A DNA stretch of 64,000 nt from JADJOY01 sp046331705 [NCBI: bacterium] (GTDB taxonomy: Bacteria; JADJOY01). Positions 1 to 10,364 of this stretch are shown piece after piece. The position numbers and the translations under genes were made by a program. The DNA lies in NCBI GenBank assembly GCA_046331705.1, contig JAXLQJ010000017.1, positions 62,001 through 126,000 on the forward strand, in the 5' to 3' direction. How positions within the stretch are numbered: position 1 is the first letter of the stretch; every line of letters begins with the position of its first letter. The notes under the pieces are model-generated. The model was not told the DNA's origin and ran no database searches. It worked only from the letters and a program-made list of their open reading frames with translations.

Positions 1-687
1 GTACTTCGCTTGCTCGTACCAGCGCGCGGCGTTCGCCATGATCGCACCGGTGGCGAAGCTCTCGATCATTCCGGTGGTGAGCGAGGTCATCATGTCGGTG
101 GACGAGAGCACCACCGGCTGGAACCCCGACGCCTTCCAGGCCTCGACGGCGTTGGGATCACCGGCCCACGCGAAGATCTTCACGCCCTCGGCGTCGGCCG
201 GCTTGTGGAGCGCCTTCTTCGCGAAGAAGTGGATCCAGCCGGTATCGCCCCACGACAGCACCACGTAGCCCTTCTCGAGGAGGCGCTTCTCCCAGACGGG
301 CTCCATCTTCTCGACCACGTAGTTGAACTCGGCGTCGGTGGTGAGCAGACCCGGCACGCCGGCCGCCTGCGGAGCCGGGTCGATGTTGCGCATGCCGACG
401 ATCGTGATCGCCGCCGCCTGCACCTGACCGACGCCCATCTTGGTGACGGTGTCGCCCTCGTTGCCCGTGACGCCGCCCGAGTAGACCTTGAGCTCGACGT
501 CGCCGTTCGACTGCTCCTTCCACTTCTCCGCCAGCTCGAGCAGCAGATTCTCCCAGGCCGATCCCTGGGGCGCGAGTGTCGCGAGCTTGATCTTCACCTT
601 GCCGGCGTGAGCCGTTTCCGGCGTCGCGACGAACAACGCCGCCACCGTCACCACACCCGCGAGCCAGGCACGAATCGCGCGCTGCAT
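1..687 (-). CDS. TRAP transporter substrate-binding protein, DctP family (partial, C-terminus outside window)
   Basis: Periplasmic solute-binding protein that would deliver a ligand, probably a carboxylate-like compound, to a TRAP-type membrane permease. The start at 687 (ATG) follows a GGAGG ribosome site. Residues 1-29 form a signal peptide ending around HAG. The mature N-terminus KIKLATLAPQGSAWENLL is the typical DctP beginning, followed by a VYSGGVTGNEGDTVTKMG stretch, as in families that have KIYPGGVxGDE at this point. At least 229 residues are present and the frame runs off the left edge, so the last third is missing. No permease genes are visible. The family call is good; the ligand is unknown. 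Confidence 0.85.
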   Translation of the reverse strand, partial: MQRAIRAWLAGVVTVAALFVATPETAHAGKVKIKLATLAPQGSAWENLLLELAEKWKEQSNGDVELKVYSGGVTGNEGDTVTKMGVGQVQAAAITIVGMRNIDPAPQAAGVPGLLTTDAEFNYVVEKMEPVWEKRLLEKGYVVLSWGDTGWIHFFAKKALHKPADAEGVKIFAWAGDPNAVEAWKASGFQPVVLSSTDMMTSLTTGMIESFATGAIMANAARWYEQAKY

Positions 688-874
688 CGACGACCTCCAC
701 GCACTCGAAAATCGAGTGAGAAAGCCCGGAGGGTAGGCGCGCGCCTCTCCACCGTCAACCGAGCGGCGCGACACACCGCGCCACGCGGGCAGCGGCATTT
801 CCCTGCGGCATTTCCCTTGCGTGCGAGCGAGCTGGATGCGTACCGTGGGGCGAGAGCGAGACGAGGGAGCCCAC

Positions 875-2830
875 ATGAAACGCGTCGACGCCGCCGTGAT
901 CGCGCTGCTGGTCGGCGGGTCGCCGATCACCGTCCGGAGTGCGGTCGCCGCGACGATCGTCGTGACGAGCACCGCGGACGATCTCGCATCCGGTCCAAAC
1001 GGCGACTGCACGCTGCGTGAAGCCGTGCTCGCGGCCAACGGAGACGTCGCCGTGGATGCCTGCCCCGCCGGCAGCGGCGCGGACGTGATCGAGATCCCCG
1101 CAGGCACCTACACCCTCACGCTCGCGGGCGCGGGAGAGGACGGTGGGCTCACCGGCGATCTCGACGTCACAGGCGATCTCGTCATCGCCGGCGCGGGCCG
1201 CGCGAGCACGGTCATCCGCGCCGGCGTCCCTGGATGGGTCTCGGTCGACCGCGCGATCCACGTCCACGGCGTCGGCAGCGTCGAGATCCGCGACCTCACC
1301 GTTCGCGACAGCGGCGTGACCACCGGCACCGTCGGTCCTGGCGGCGGCATCCTCAACGACGGTGCATCGCTCACCGTGCGCCGCGCGGCGCTGGTTTCCA
1401 ACTTCTGCAGCGCGACGGTGTGGTGGGAGGCGTCGAGCGACGCGGGCGGTGGACTGGCGCAGACCGCCGGCTCGCTGTTGCTCACCGAATCCACCGTGGA
1501 TCAGAACCTCTGCACCCGCGGCGGCGGAATCGGCATCCTCGGCGGCACGTTCACGATCGAGCACTCGGTGTTGCGCCGGAACGTCGCGAGCCCCGCGGGC
1601 GGTGGCCTGCTGCTCGCCGCCGCGGTGACTGGCACGATCGATCACAGCGCCGTCGTGCAGAACGCGGCACGCGCGAGCGACGGTCCGGGCAGCTTCTGGC
1701 CCGGCGGCCAAGGTGGCGGCGTCTTCAACGCCGGCGGCCTCACGATCACCAACTCGACGGTGGCGGGCAACGCGGTGACCTCCGGCTATCCCGACACGAG
1801 CGCAGGAGACGGCATCTACAACGCCGGCACGCTCACCCTCGCCTACGCGACCGTTGCTCGCAACGGCTTCCCGACGCCCTTCGGCGGTGCACCCGCGTAC
1901 CGCGCCATCGAGAATCTCGGCGAAGCGGCAACGACGACGATGCACGGCACGCTGATCCACGAGCATTGCGTCGGCACGGGCTTCGTGAGCACCGGCTTCA
2001 ATCTCGAGCCGCACGCCACCTGCAATCTCGACGACTCGTCCGACTTGTCCAACGCAACCGCGGCCGTGGGCGCCACCCCACAGCCATGGCTCGGAACGTA
2101 CGTGCTGCCGCTGCTCGCGGGATCGGCGGCGCTGGAGAGCGCCGGCGACGATCCCACGTGCCCCGCGGACGACCAGGCGGGCACACCGCGTCCGCTCGAC
2201 GGCGACGGCACGGGCGACGCGAGCTGCGATCGCGGCGCGCTCGAGATGCCTTTCGGGCTCGACGGCGATGGCGACGGCTATCCGGACGAGCTCGACGATT
2301 GCCCCGGCATCGCCGACCCCAATCAGACCGACTACGACTTCGATGGCATCGGCGACGCCTGCGACCTCTGCCCGGACTTGGACGGTGACGGCTACGGGAA
2401 TCGAGCCGATGCGTCATGCCCGAAGATCGGCGTGGACTGCGACGACAGCCGCGCGTACGTGAATCCGGCGATGACGGAGATCCTGGACAACGGGCGGGAC
2501 GACGACTGCAACCCCGCGACCGCCGACTGCACCGACGCCGATGGGGACGGGTATCCCGCCACGAGCTGCCCGTACCCTCCCGTCGACTACGACTGCGACG
2601 ACGGCAACGCCGCGATTCATCCCGGTGCCACCGAGATGCCGCGCAACGGCGTCGACGACGACTGCAACCCGGCGACGCCGGGCGCGTGCACGCCCCAGCT
2701 TGCCGAGGCGGCGGTGGGTGGTGGCGCGGCGCGGGGGCCGTCGGCGACGCCACCGCTGGGCACGGTGCTCGTGGGTGCCATCGCGTTGCGCTCACTGCGG
2801 CGCGCGCGACGCGTGCGGCTCAGATCCTGA
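875..2830 (+). CDS. Secreted parallel beta-helix protein with calcium-binding repeats and C-terminal anchor
   Basis: Predicted exported surface protein of 651 residues. The ATG at 875 is chosen because GAGGGAG precedes it and a signal peptide follows (residues 1-25, cleaved near AVA). Residues 30-440 are a right-handed beta-helix opening with a CTLREAVLAAN motif and closing with a CDRGALEMPF motif, the pattern of choice-of-anchor Q proteins. Residues about 462-510 are thrombospondin type 3 Asp-rich repeats. Two MopE-type putative metal-binding motifs (DCDD...DDDCNPAT) follow at about 521-550 and 572-601. The tail has a hydrophobic segment (LGTVLVGAIAL) then Arg-rich residues, which looks like a sorting or membrane anchor. 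The 3' end overlaps addA by 11 bases on the opposite strand. No catalytic residues were recognised, so an adhesin or scaffold role is inferred. Confidence 0.85.
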   Translation: MKRVDAAVIALLVGGSPITVRSAVAATIVVTSTADDLASGPNGDCTLREAVLAANGDVAVDACPAGSGADVIEIPAGTYTLTLAGAGEDGGLTGDLDVTGDLVIAGAGRASTVIRAGVPGWVSVDRAIHVHGVGSVEIRDLTVRDSGVTTGTVGPGGGILNDGASLTVRRAALVSNFCSATVWWEASSDAGGGLAQTAGSLLLTESTVDQNLCTRGGGIGILGGTFTIEHSVLRRNVASPAGGGLLLAAAVTGTIDHSAVVQNAARASDGPGSFWPGGQGGGVFNAGGLTITNSTVAGNAVTSGYPDTSAGDGIYNAGTLTLAYATVARNGFPTPFGGAPAYRAIENLGEAATTTMHGTLIHEHCVGTGFVSTGFNLEPHATCNLDDSSDLSNATAAVGATPQPWLGTYVLPLLAGSAALESAGDDPTCPADDQAGTPRPLDGDGTGDASCDRGALEMPFGLDGDGDGYPDELDDCPGIADPNQTDYDFDGIGDACDLCPDLDGDGYGNRADASCPKIGVDCDDSRAYVNPAMTEILDNGRDDDCNPATADCTDADGDGYPATSCPYPPVDYDCDDGNAAIHPGATEMPRNGVDDDCNPATPGACTPQLAEAAVGGGAARGPSATPPLGTVLVGAIALRSLRRARRVRLRS

Positions 2831-5800
2831 GCGCCACCCCTGGTGTGAGGAAGCAGAGCCACGACTCGACCACGGGGCGGCGGAAGATCTCGGTGACGGC
2901 ACGCGCGTAAAGCGCCATCTGGCCGCGATAGCGCTCGGCAGCGCCTGCAACCTCCGCCGCCGTCACGCGATCGGTCTTGTAGTCGAGCAGCAGGAACCCG
3001 CTTCCGTCCTCGACCTCGGCGAGCAGGTCGATCACGCCTTGCACGACGATACGATCATCCGCACCGGGCCGTCCCGCGATCGCGGGATGGACCTCGCCGG
3101 CGGGGATCCCGAGCGTGAACGGCAGCTCGCGGCGTAGCGCGTGCGGCCGCGCCGCGAGCCTGCAACCGAGATCGGAAGCGCCGAAGGAGACGATCGCGTC
3201 GAGGCCGAGCGCCGCTGCCTGCTCCTCCGTCAGCACCCGTCGCTCGACCAGCGCAGCGACCGCCGCGGCCGTCGCTGCTCGATCCGACCACACCGCGGGG
3301 TCGAGGTGCAGCAGCGCTGCGTGGGTGGCGATCCCCACGTCCACGCCGCCGCGCGCACCGCGCGACGCATCCAGGAAGCGCGGGCGCTCGGCCATCGCTT
3401 CGGCCGACCCGGCCCGTCGCGCCTCGCCGCGGGCGCCGCGGGCGCGCGCGGCCCCGCCGCGCGAGCGCTTCACCACCGGCCACTCGATGCGCGAGGCCGC
3501 CACTGCCGCGGCATCCTCGTCCTCGGGTGCGCCCGGCGCGAAGCGCGACTTGAGCTCGGTCACGCTCATCTTCGCGAATCGAGCCGCCACGGCGGCACGC
3601 GGATAGGTCCAGGCGAAGCGACGCGCGAGCCCTGCGCGCTCCGCCTCGTCCGCGTCGCTCGCGGCCTCGCCGAAGGCGCTCGGATCGAGCGCCGCCACGC
3701 GGGCCCAATCGATCGGTTCATCGCCGGTGGTGGACACGGAGGCGCTCGGGACGACGCGCGCGAGCTCGCTTCTCGACCAGCAGCGGACGGCCCAGCGCGA
3801 CGGCTCCTCGGATCGTGGCGCCACCCGCGCGCCCGCGACGCCGTCATCCGCGAGCAGCGCCCCGTCGGGATGGCGAGCCAGCGCCGGGGCGATCCAGTCG
3901 AGCGGACGGTTGGCGCTGGCGACCAAGGCCTCCGGAAGGCGGGCGCCCGCTCGGCCGGCGCTCGCCGCCCAGCGCGCGCGCTCGTTGGCCACCCCCCGCA
4001 CCGACCCGATCAAGATCAAGCGTTCGCGCGCACGCGTCAGCGCCACGTAGAGGATGCGCATCTCCTCGGCGCGCAGGCTCACCGCCCCGGCAGCGCGCAC
4101 CGCGTGATGCGCCAGCGACGCGAAGCGAGCCTTGAGCTCGCGATCGACGACACGCAGCCCGAGACCGAGATCGCGATGAAAGAGCACGTCGCCCTCGAGC
4201 TCCTGGTCGTTCCACTCGCTGCCCAAGCCACCCACGATCACGAACGGAAACTCGAGGCCCTTCGATTGGTGCACGGTGAGCACGCGCACCACGTCCTCGC
4301 CGGCACCGAGGGTCGCCGCGGCGCCCAGCTCCTCGTCGCGTTCGCGGAGCTTGGCGATGAACGCCAGGAAGCGGGCGAGCCCCTGGCGCGCGAAATGATC
4401 GAACTCGCGCGCGCGGTCGAAGAGGGCCAGCAGGTTGGCGCGGCGCTGCTCGCCACCCGGCATCGCCCCCGCGACGTCCACGAAGCGCGTCTCGCCGTAG
4501 ATCCGCCACACCAAGCGCGAGAGCGGGCCACGCCGCGCGGCGGTGCGCCATTCCTCGATCCGCGCGAGCAGCGTCGCGAGCTTGGCGCGGCTCGATTCGT
4601 CGAGCCCGCCGGCGCCCCCCGCCGCGGCGCGCGCCGCGTCGAGGAAATCGCCCGCGCGATCGGCGAGGCGCATGCGCGCCAGATCGGCGGCGCGAAACCC
4701 GCCGATCGGCGACAGCAGCACCGCCGCGAGCGGGATGTCCTGACGCGGGTTCTCGAGAGTCGCGAGCAGCGCCAGCAGGATCTCGATCTCGGTCGCCGCG
4801 AACCAACCGGTGCCGACGTCCGCGTGGACGGGCACGTGGAACGAGCGAAACACGCTCACGAACGAGGGCGCGCGATGGCGAATCGAGCGCAGCAGCACCA
4901 CCACGTCGCCGTAACGCGCGGGTCGGCTCGCCCACTCGCCGCCCTCGCGCTCCCAGACCTGGGCGGGCGCGACGTTCGCCGCGGCATCGCCCTCGACGAG
5001 GGCACGAGCACGCGCAGCGGCGATGACCGCCTCGCGCTCGGCGGCATTCGCCTCGGCGAGCCAGCGATCGAGCTCGCCGCGCGGCTCTTCCACCGCGCCG
5101 CCGACCTCGACGCCGCTCTCGGCCTCGTCGGCGGCGTCGAGGGGTGCGTCACCGCGCTCCACCAGGTGAAGCTCGACGGGGTGCTCCGCGTCGCGCGCGT
5201 CCGGGCTCCCATCGGCGGGATCCGGATAACCGGCGCCGTAGCGCAGCGCGGCCTCCTCGTCGTACGGGATCGCGCCGACGGCCTCGCTCATGACCTGCCG
5301 GAACAAGAAGTTCACCGCGGCGACGATCGCTCGGCGACTGCGGAAGTTGGCGCTCAGCGCGATCGCCCGCCCCGAGCGATCCCGACGGTAGGCCGCCAAG
5401 CGACTCAGGAAGAGGCCCGGATCGGTGTGTCGGAACCCGTAGATCGACTGCTTCACGTCGCCGACGACGAAGCGATTGCCGGCGACGGACGCATCCGCGC
5501 GCGACGCCTCGCGCGGGTCGCGCGACACCAACGACAGCAGCGCTTCCTGGACTCCGTTCACGTCCTGGTACTCGTCGACGAGCACCTCCTCGAAGCGCGC
5601 GCGCAGCTCGTGGGCGACGTCGCTGGGGCGGAACGCGGCGCGCTCCGGGTCCCACACCCCGAGGATCGCGAGCGCCGCGTGCTCGAGATCGTCGAAGTCG
5701 CCCGCCGCGCGGCGCTTCTTGAGCAGCCGGTAGCCACGCTCGAGCGATTCCACCAACGCGACGAGCGCGCGGGCATGCGGCACCAGCGTCGCCAGGTCCG

Positions 5801-6812
5801 CGAGCCATTCCGACTCCGCGGGCCCGGCGAGCTTGCCGGTCAACGCCGTCACCCGCGCCTTCACCCAGTTCCGGCGCTTCTGGACGAAGTCCTTGAGCGT
5901 CGCGTCCACCTCCGAGCGCACCGGGCTGAGCTTGCCGAACGAGATCGCCGCCAGCGTCGCCACGAGGGACGGCCAGTCCGCGGCGCTCGCGAGCTCCGCC
6001 GCGGCGGCGTCGAGCGTCTCGCCGTCGGCGGCGAGTCGCGCGGCGTAGGCCGCCGGGCCGCCGGGCCGCGCCGACGCCACCTGCAAGCCGGCGAGCTCAG
6101 CGCGTAGCCGCGCCAGCTCACGCGCGACCCACGCGCGAATCGGCGCCCAGTAAGGCGTCTCGTGGACGCCGCCCGCGCGCGCAGCGTTGGCGAGGCGCTC
6201 CACCGCCTCGCTCAGCCACTCCTCGGGGCGCGCCAGGCTCCGCGTGTACGCGTGCAGCGCCGTGACCAACGCCTTCACCGCGACCGGCGCTTCGCCGCCG
6301 CCATAGCTCGTCACCAACGCCAGGAACCCGGGATCCTCGCTGCCATGCGCGTCCTCGAACGCGGCCTCGAGGGCTTCCGCGCGCGTCAGCCGCGCCTCGT
6401 GCTCGTCGAGCACCGCGGCGCGTGGATCGAGCCCGAGGCGGTGGAAATGCTCACGGACCAGCCGCCAGCAAAACGCGTGGATCGTGGAGATGGAGGCGCG
6501 CGGCAGGAGCGCGAGCTGCTCGCGCACGGCGCGATCCTCGCCGCGCTCGCCGAGCACGCGCTCGAGGCGCGCGGCGATTCGCTGGCGCATCTCCGCCGCC
6601 GCGGCTTCCGTGAAGGTCACCACCAGCATCCGGTCGACGGGCACCGGCGCATCCGGATCGAGCAATCGCTGGATCACGCGCTCGACCAGCACGGACGTCT
6701 TGCCCGAGCCCGCGGCGGCGCTGACCAGCACGTCGACGTCGCGGGTGACGATCGCCTCGCGCTGCTCCGGCGTGAAACGCGCCAGGCTCGGGTCGCCCGG
6801 GCGCGCGCTCAC
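2820..6812 (-). CDS. addA: AddA-like helicase-nuclease subunit of the double-strand break repair complex
   Basis: UvrD/Rep-type superfamily 1 helicase with a C-terminal PD-(D/E)XK nuclease, acting with AddB to process DNA double-strand ends for RecA-dependent repair. It has 1330 residues, slightly long for AddA (about 1200). Q17 is the Q-motif glutamine. Walker A is AAGSGKTS (G35 to T39) and motif II is DEYQD at 413-417. Motif III is VGDVKQSIYGFRH, motif V is LTVHQSKGLEFPFV and motif VI is LYVALTRARERL. The nuclease residues are GVIDLL and D1277-Y-K-T-D. The start is GTG at 6812, overlapping the addB stop by 4 bases (GTGA). The frame stays open further upstream, but that part is antisense-free read-through inside addB. 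Confidence 0.93.
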   Translation of the reverse strand: MSARPGDPSLARFTPEQREAIVTRDVDVLVSAAAGSGKTSVLVERVIQRLLDPDAPVPVDRMLVVTFTEAAAAEMRQRIAARLERVLGERGEDRAVREQLALLPRASISTIHAFCWRLVREHFHRLGLDPRAAVLDEHEARLTRAEALEAAFEDAHGSEDPGFLALVTSYGGGEAPVAVKALVTALHAYTRSLARPEEWLSEAVERLANAARAGGVHETPYWAPIRAWVARELARLRAELAGLQVASARPGGPAAYAARLAADGETLDAAAAELASAADWPSLVATLAAISFGKLSPVRSEVDATLKDFVQKRRNWVKARVTALTGKLAGPAESEWLADLATLVPHARALVALVESLERGYRLLKKRRAAGDFDDLEHAALAILGVWDPERAAFRPSDVAHELRARFEEVLVDEYQDVNGVQEALLSLVSRDPREASRADASVAGNRFVVGDVKQSIYGFRHTDPGLFLSRLAAYRRDRSGRAIALSANFRSRRAIVAAVNFLFRQVMSEAVGAIPYDEEAALRYGAGYPDPADGSPDARDAEHPVELHLVERGDAPLDAADEAESGVEVGGAVEEPRGELDRWLAEANAAEREAVIAAARARALVEGDAAANVAPAQVWEREGGEWASRPARYGDVVVLLRSIRHRAPSFVSVFRSFHVPVHADVGTGWFAATEIEILLALLATLENPRQDIPLAAVLLSPIGGFRAADLARMRLADRAGDFLDAARAAAGGAGGLDESSRAKLATLLARIEEWRTAARRGPLSRLVWRIYGETRFVDVAGAMPGGEQRRANLLALFDRAREFDHFARQGLARFLAFIAKLRERDEELGAAATLGAGEDVVRVLTVHQSKGLEFPFVIVGGLGSEWNDQELEGDVLFHRDLGLGLRVVDRELKARFASLAHHAVRAAGAVSLRAEEMRILYVALTRARERLILIGSVRGVANERARWAASAGRAGARLPEALVASANRPLDWIAPALARHPDGALLADDGVAGARVAPRSEEPSRWAVRCWSRSELARVVPSASVSTTGDEPIDWARVAALDPSAFGEAASDADEAERAGLARRFAWTYPRAAVAARFAKMSVTELKSRFAPGAPEDEDAAAVAASRIEWPVVKRSRGGAARARGARGEARRAGSAEAMAERPRFLDASRGARGGVDVGIATHAALLHLDPAVWSDRAATAAAVAALVERRVLTEEQAAALGLDAIVSFGASDLGCRLAARPHALRRELPFTLGIPAGEVHPAIAGRPGADDRIVVQGVIDLLAEVEDGSGFLLLDYKTDRVTAAEVAGAAERYRGQMALYARAVTEIFRRPVVESWLCFLTPGVALRI

Positions 6813-9800
6813 GGTGCGTGCTCCACGAGGCGTTCGAGAAGCTCGCCGCGCGCCAGCGGCGTCAGCTCGACGTAGCCCTGCCCGCTCACCGCCGGATCGA
6901 ATTGGCAGACGGGCTTCATCGAGCAATAGCCGCACGGCGTACGGTCGCGCCCGAGCTTGTAGGGGCGCGCGGCGATCTCGCCCTTCAGGATGCGCACGCT
7001 GGCCTCGCTCGCGCGCCGCTCGACGTGCGCGAGCAAGCGCGCGAGGTCGGCCGGGCTCGCCACGCTCCCGCGCTTCGAGGTCGAGCCGTCCTTCTTGATC
7101 TCCACCGGCAAGAGATCGGAGGCGCCTTCGGGCTCGGCGCCCATCGCCACCAGCACCGCGGGATCGTCGACCACCACGCCCCGCATGCGGCTCTCCCGCC
7201 GCCACTTGCGTGCGGCCACCTCGCGCGGCGGACGCGCCTCGTGGAGCGGCAACGGATCGTGCACCGGGAAGTAGAGCGCGCCCGCCGGCACGAGCGGACC
7301 ACGCCCGAGACGCGTGCCGTGGGCGGTGACGACCAGCAGATACGCGAGCAGCTGCAGGTCGAGGCCGTGGAACACCCGCGAATCCTCGAGCGCGCGCGGG
7401 CGGCGCTTGTAGTCGATCACTCGCGCCCAGGCGGTGCCGCCCTCGTCGACGTACACGTCCACGCGGTCGATCCGGCCGCGCAGCACCGTGGGCAGCGTGC
7501 CGGCCGGCACGGGGACCTCGAGGCCGGGCAGCACCCATCCGGGCTCGCCGCCGCCACCGGTGCCGAACGGAAGCTCGACGGCGAGCGGCGCGAAACGGCC
7601 ACGGCGCGCATGCTCGCCGAGGAGGCCCACGCTTCCCTCCAGCACTCGCTCCACGGCACCGACCAGATAGCGGTGCTGCGGATCGTCGAGCACCAGCTCG
7701 TTGCGCAGCCGCGGCGCCAACTCCGCGACGAGACGCGCCACGCGCCCGCGAGCATCGGCGTCCGAGACGTCCGCCCACGTCCGACCCTCGGCGGCGAAGC
7801 TCCGCACCAGGCGGCTCAAGACGGCGTGATTGAGCGCCCCCAGATCACTCGGCAAGAGCGCCGCGCTGGGGCGCTCGGCGAGGGCCAGGCCGTGGTTCGC
7901 GAAATGCTGGAAGGGACAGGCGGTGAACGACTCCAGCCGGCTGACGCTGGAGCGCAATCGCTCACGATCGGCGAACAGCGCCAGCGCCAGCTCGTCGCCG
8001 AGCGGCGCCATGCGACGCACGAGCTCGCCTTCGTGATCGAGGGCGGCGAACGGAGCCTGCGCTTCCGCGCGCCACCCCGGATCCGCCGCGATCCAGCGCG
8101 CCAGGCGGCGAGTCCGTGCGTCCGGCGCCACGCCGGCGTCGCGCGCGGCGCGCAACGAGCGGGCCACCGACGCGGCGAGCTCGCGCGGGCGGCTCGGATC
8201 TCGCATCGCCACCGCCGAGGACGGCTCGGGTGCGCGGCGCGCCGCGGGAAAGGCCGCGAGCAAGCGCCGCACGTCGGCGGCGGGCTCGAAGGCTCGGCCA
8301 TCGTCGTCGGCCAAGGGATGGCTGACCCAAAGCCAGTCGGAGGCGCGCGTCAGCGTGAGGTACGCGAAATAGGAGTCGTGGAGCAGGCGCTCGCGCGCCG
8401 TCGCGCCGAGCGCGAGCCCGCGGGCGGCGAGCAGCTCGCGGTCGGCGTCGGTGAAGATCGGATCCTCGCTCGGCACCGGCGGGTAAGCCCCGTCGATCGC
8501 GCCCAGCACGAACGCGGCGCGCGTGCCCAGGTGCCGCGAGCGCTCGATCGTGCCGACCACCACCTGATCGAGCCCGGGCGGGATCATCCCGAGATCGAGC
8601 GATTCGAGGCCCGCCTCGAGGATCGCGAGGAAGCCGTCGAGTGTCTGCGGCTGATCGCCGAGCGCATCGACCAGCTCGTCGAGCAGCGCCACCACGCCGC
8701 GCCACGCCTGCTGATGCTCGCGGGCCTGCTCGGGCTGGCCAGCCGCGACCGCCTCCTGCGCCCAGCGCCCGAGCGTGGTGGCGACGTCGAGCGATTCGAG
8801 CAATCCCCACACCGCCTCGGCGAGCACGCGCGTGTCGAGGCGCGCGACCGCCGCGAGCCGCGCGCGCATCGTCGCGAGCGCCTCGACGGCACGGCGACGA
8901 TCGCGATCGAGGCGCGCCAGCTCCGCCTGTGTCGCCCGATCCAGCGGGCGATCCTCCTCGAGCGAGAGCTGGCGGACGAACCGCCACGGCGCATCTCCGT
9001 ACCAGGCCTCTGCGCGGATGCCATGGGCGAGCGCGTAGCTCTCCAGACGGTCGACGACGTCGCGCTCGACCGCCACCAGGTCGGTGCGCAGGTAACGGAA
9101 CACGGCCTCGTGGCGCCAATCGTGGGTCAGCACCTCGAGCGCGGCGCGCACGAGCTCCACCAGCGGGTGGTGCGGAATCGGACGGCGACGATCGACGAAG
9201 ACCGGTACGCCGTGCTCCGGGAAGATCGCCTCGACGAGATCGGCGTACGCGTCCAGATCTCGCAGCACCACCGCCATGTGGCGGTAGCGAATGCCCTCCT
9301 CGCGGGCGAGACGCAGAATCTCGCGTGCTGCGGCCTCGACCTCGTCGCGCCGCCGCTTGAGCGGCGCCACGGTGATCCGCCGCACGTCCCCCCCGAACGC
9401 CGCCACGGGCGTCGTCTCGAAGAAGCTCGCCTCCAGGTGGGCCAGGTCCGGTGCCGCGTCGAAGCGAAACGGCGGGCGGCCGGCGCGATCGAGCAGCACG
9501 GGCGCCTCGAGCACGACACCGCGCCGCTTGGCGAGCGCTTGCAGCGCGACACTGGTCTCGAGCGAGGGATGAAAGAGATAGGTCGAATCGGAGAGCGTGG
9601 TCGGATCGGGTTCGCGTCGCGAATCGAGGAGCAGCGTCACGCTCACCCGGTCGGCCACCGCCAGCAGCTCACCGACCACCTCCAGCTCCTCGGGCGTGAA
9701 ACCCGCGAAGCCGTCGATCCACACCGACGCGCCGCGCAGCTGGGCGGAACGACCGAGGCCCGCCACCAGCAGACCCAACTGGACGTCGGGATCGGTGAAG

Positions 9801-10333
9801 CGATCCGCACAGTGATCCTCGAGCGCCTCGGTCAGCAGCGCCAGATCGCGCGCCTTGAGCGACAGCGTGCTCGGCCCTCCGCGCTCCGCCTCGAGCGCTG
9901 CGGCGCGCTCGCGCAGCGCCACCGCCGTCACGCCTTGCGCCCGAAGCTCGCGGATCGAGCCCGCGAGCCGCGGCGGCAGGCCGACGCGGTCGGCGAGGCG
10001 CCCGAAGACGAACAGCTCATCGCGATGCCGATCGAGCAACGCCGCGAGCACCATGCGCTTGCCGAGGTCACCCAGCACCGGGCGCGCCGCGCCACCGATC
10101 TCCTGCAGCACACGCCACGCGAGCCGCCGAAAGCTCAAGACCTGGGCACGCGCGAAACCGCGCAACGGCTCGCTCGCGAGCAGCGCCTGCTCGGTCTGGA
10201 ACGTCGCCTGCTCCGGGACCAGCACCACCAGCGGCGGTCCCGCGGGCCGACGCGCGAGCTCGGCCGCCACCTCGTCGAGACAGCGGCGGGTCTTCCCGGT
10301 CCCGGTTCGTCCATAAATGAAACGAAGTGTCAT
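6809..10333 (-). CDS. addB: AddB-like inactivated-helicase/nuclease subunit
   Basis: Partner of AddA in the AddAB helicase-nuclease, 1174 residues. The ATG at 10333 is preferred over an upstream in-frame ATG because homologues start directly with a strand leading into Walker A, here GRTGTGKT at residues 8-15. A C-terminal nuclease domain is shown by RVIDYKRRP. The four cysteines expected to hold the iron-sulfur cluster are one in FTACPFQHF near 805 and three in PCGYCSMKPVCQFD near 1133-1142. It is transcribed first, immediately before addA. Its start lies within about 30 bases of the divergent cyclase gene, so the two promoters must overlap or lie inside coding sequence. Confidence 0.92.
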   Translation of the reverse strand: MTLRFIYGRTGTGKTRRCLDEVAAELARRPAGPPLVVLVPEQATFQTEQALLASEPLRGFARAQVLSFRRLAWRVLQEIGGAARPVLGDLGKRMVLAALLDRHRDELFVFGRLADRVGLPPRLAGSIRELRAQGVTAVALRERAAALEAERGGPSTLSLKARDLALLTEALEDHCADRFTDPDVQLGLLVAGLGRSAQLRGASVWIDGFAGFTPEELEVVGELLAVADRVSVTLLLDSRREPDPTTLSDSTYLFHPSLETSVALQALAKRRGVVLEAPVLLDRAGRPPFRFDAAPDLAHLEASFFETTPVAAFGGDVRRITVAPLKRRRDEVEAAAREILRLAREEGIRYRHMAVVLRDLDAYADLVEAIFPEHGVPVFVDRRRPIPHHPLVELVRAALEVLTHDWRHEAVFRYLRTDLVAVERDVVDRLESYALAHGIRAEAWYGDAPWRFVRQLSLEEDRPLDRATQAELARLDRDRRRAVEALATMRARLAAVARLDTRVLAEAVWGLLESLDVATTLGRWAQEAVAAGQPEQAREHQQAWRGVVALLDELVDALGDQPQTLDGFLAILEAGLESLDLGMIPPGLDQVVVGTIERSRHLGTRAAFVLGAIDGAYPPVPSEDPIFTDADRELLAARGLALGATARERLLHDSYFAYLTLTRASDWLWVSHPLADDDGRAFEPAADVRRLLAAFPAARRAPEPSSAVAMRDPSRPRELAASVARSLRAARDAGVAPDARTRRLARWIAADPGWRAEAQAPFAALDHEGELVRRMAPLGDELALALFADRERLRSSVSRLESFTACPFQHFANHGLALAERPSAALLPSDLGALNHAVLSRLVRSFAAEGRTWADVSDADARGRVARLVAELAPRLRNELVLDDPQHRYLVGAVERVLEGSVGLLGEHARRGRFAPLAVELPFGTGGGGEPGWVLPGLEVPVPAGTLPTVLRGRIDRVDVYVDEGGTAWARVIDYKRRPRALEDSRVFHGLDLQLLAYLLVVTAHGTRLGRGPLVPAGALYFPVHDPLPLHEARPPREVAARKWRRESRMRGVVVDDPAVLVAMGAEPEGASDLLPVEIKKDGSTSKRGSVASPADLARLLAHVERRASEASVRILKGEIAARPYKLGRDRTPCGYCSMKPVCQFDPAVSGQGYVELTPLARGELLERLVEHAP

Positions 10334-10364
10334 GCAGGCGAGTTTTCCACGCGCGGGCCATGCG

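Noticed and set aside
3141-6107. Long plus-strand reading frame opposite addA
   Set aside because: It is antisense to a motif-complete addA. Its residues are Arg, Ala and His-rich low-complexity and match no domain; long antisense frames are normal at this G+C level.
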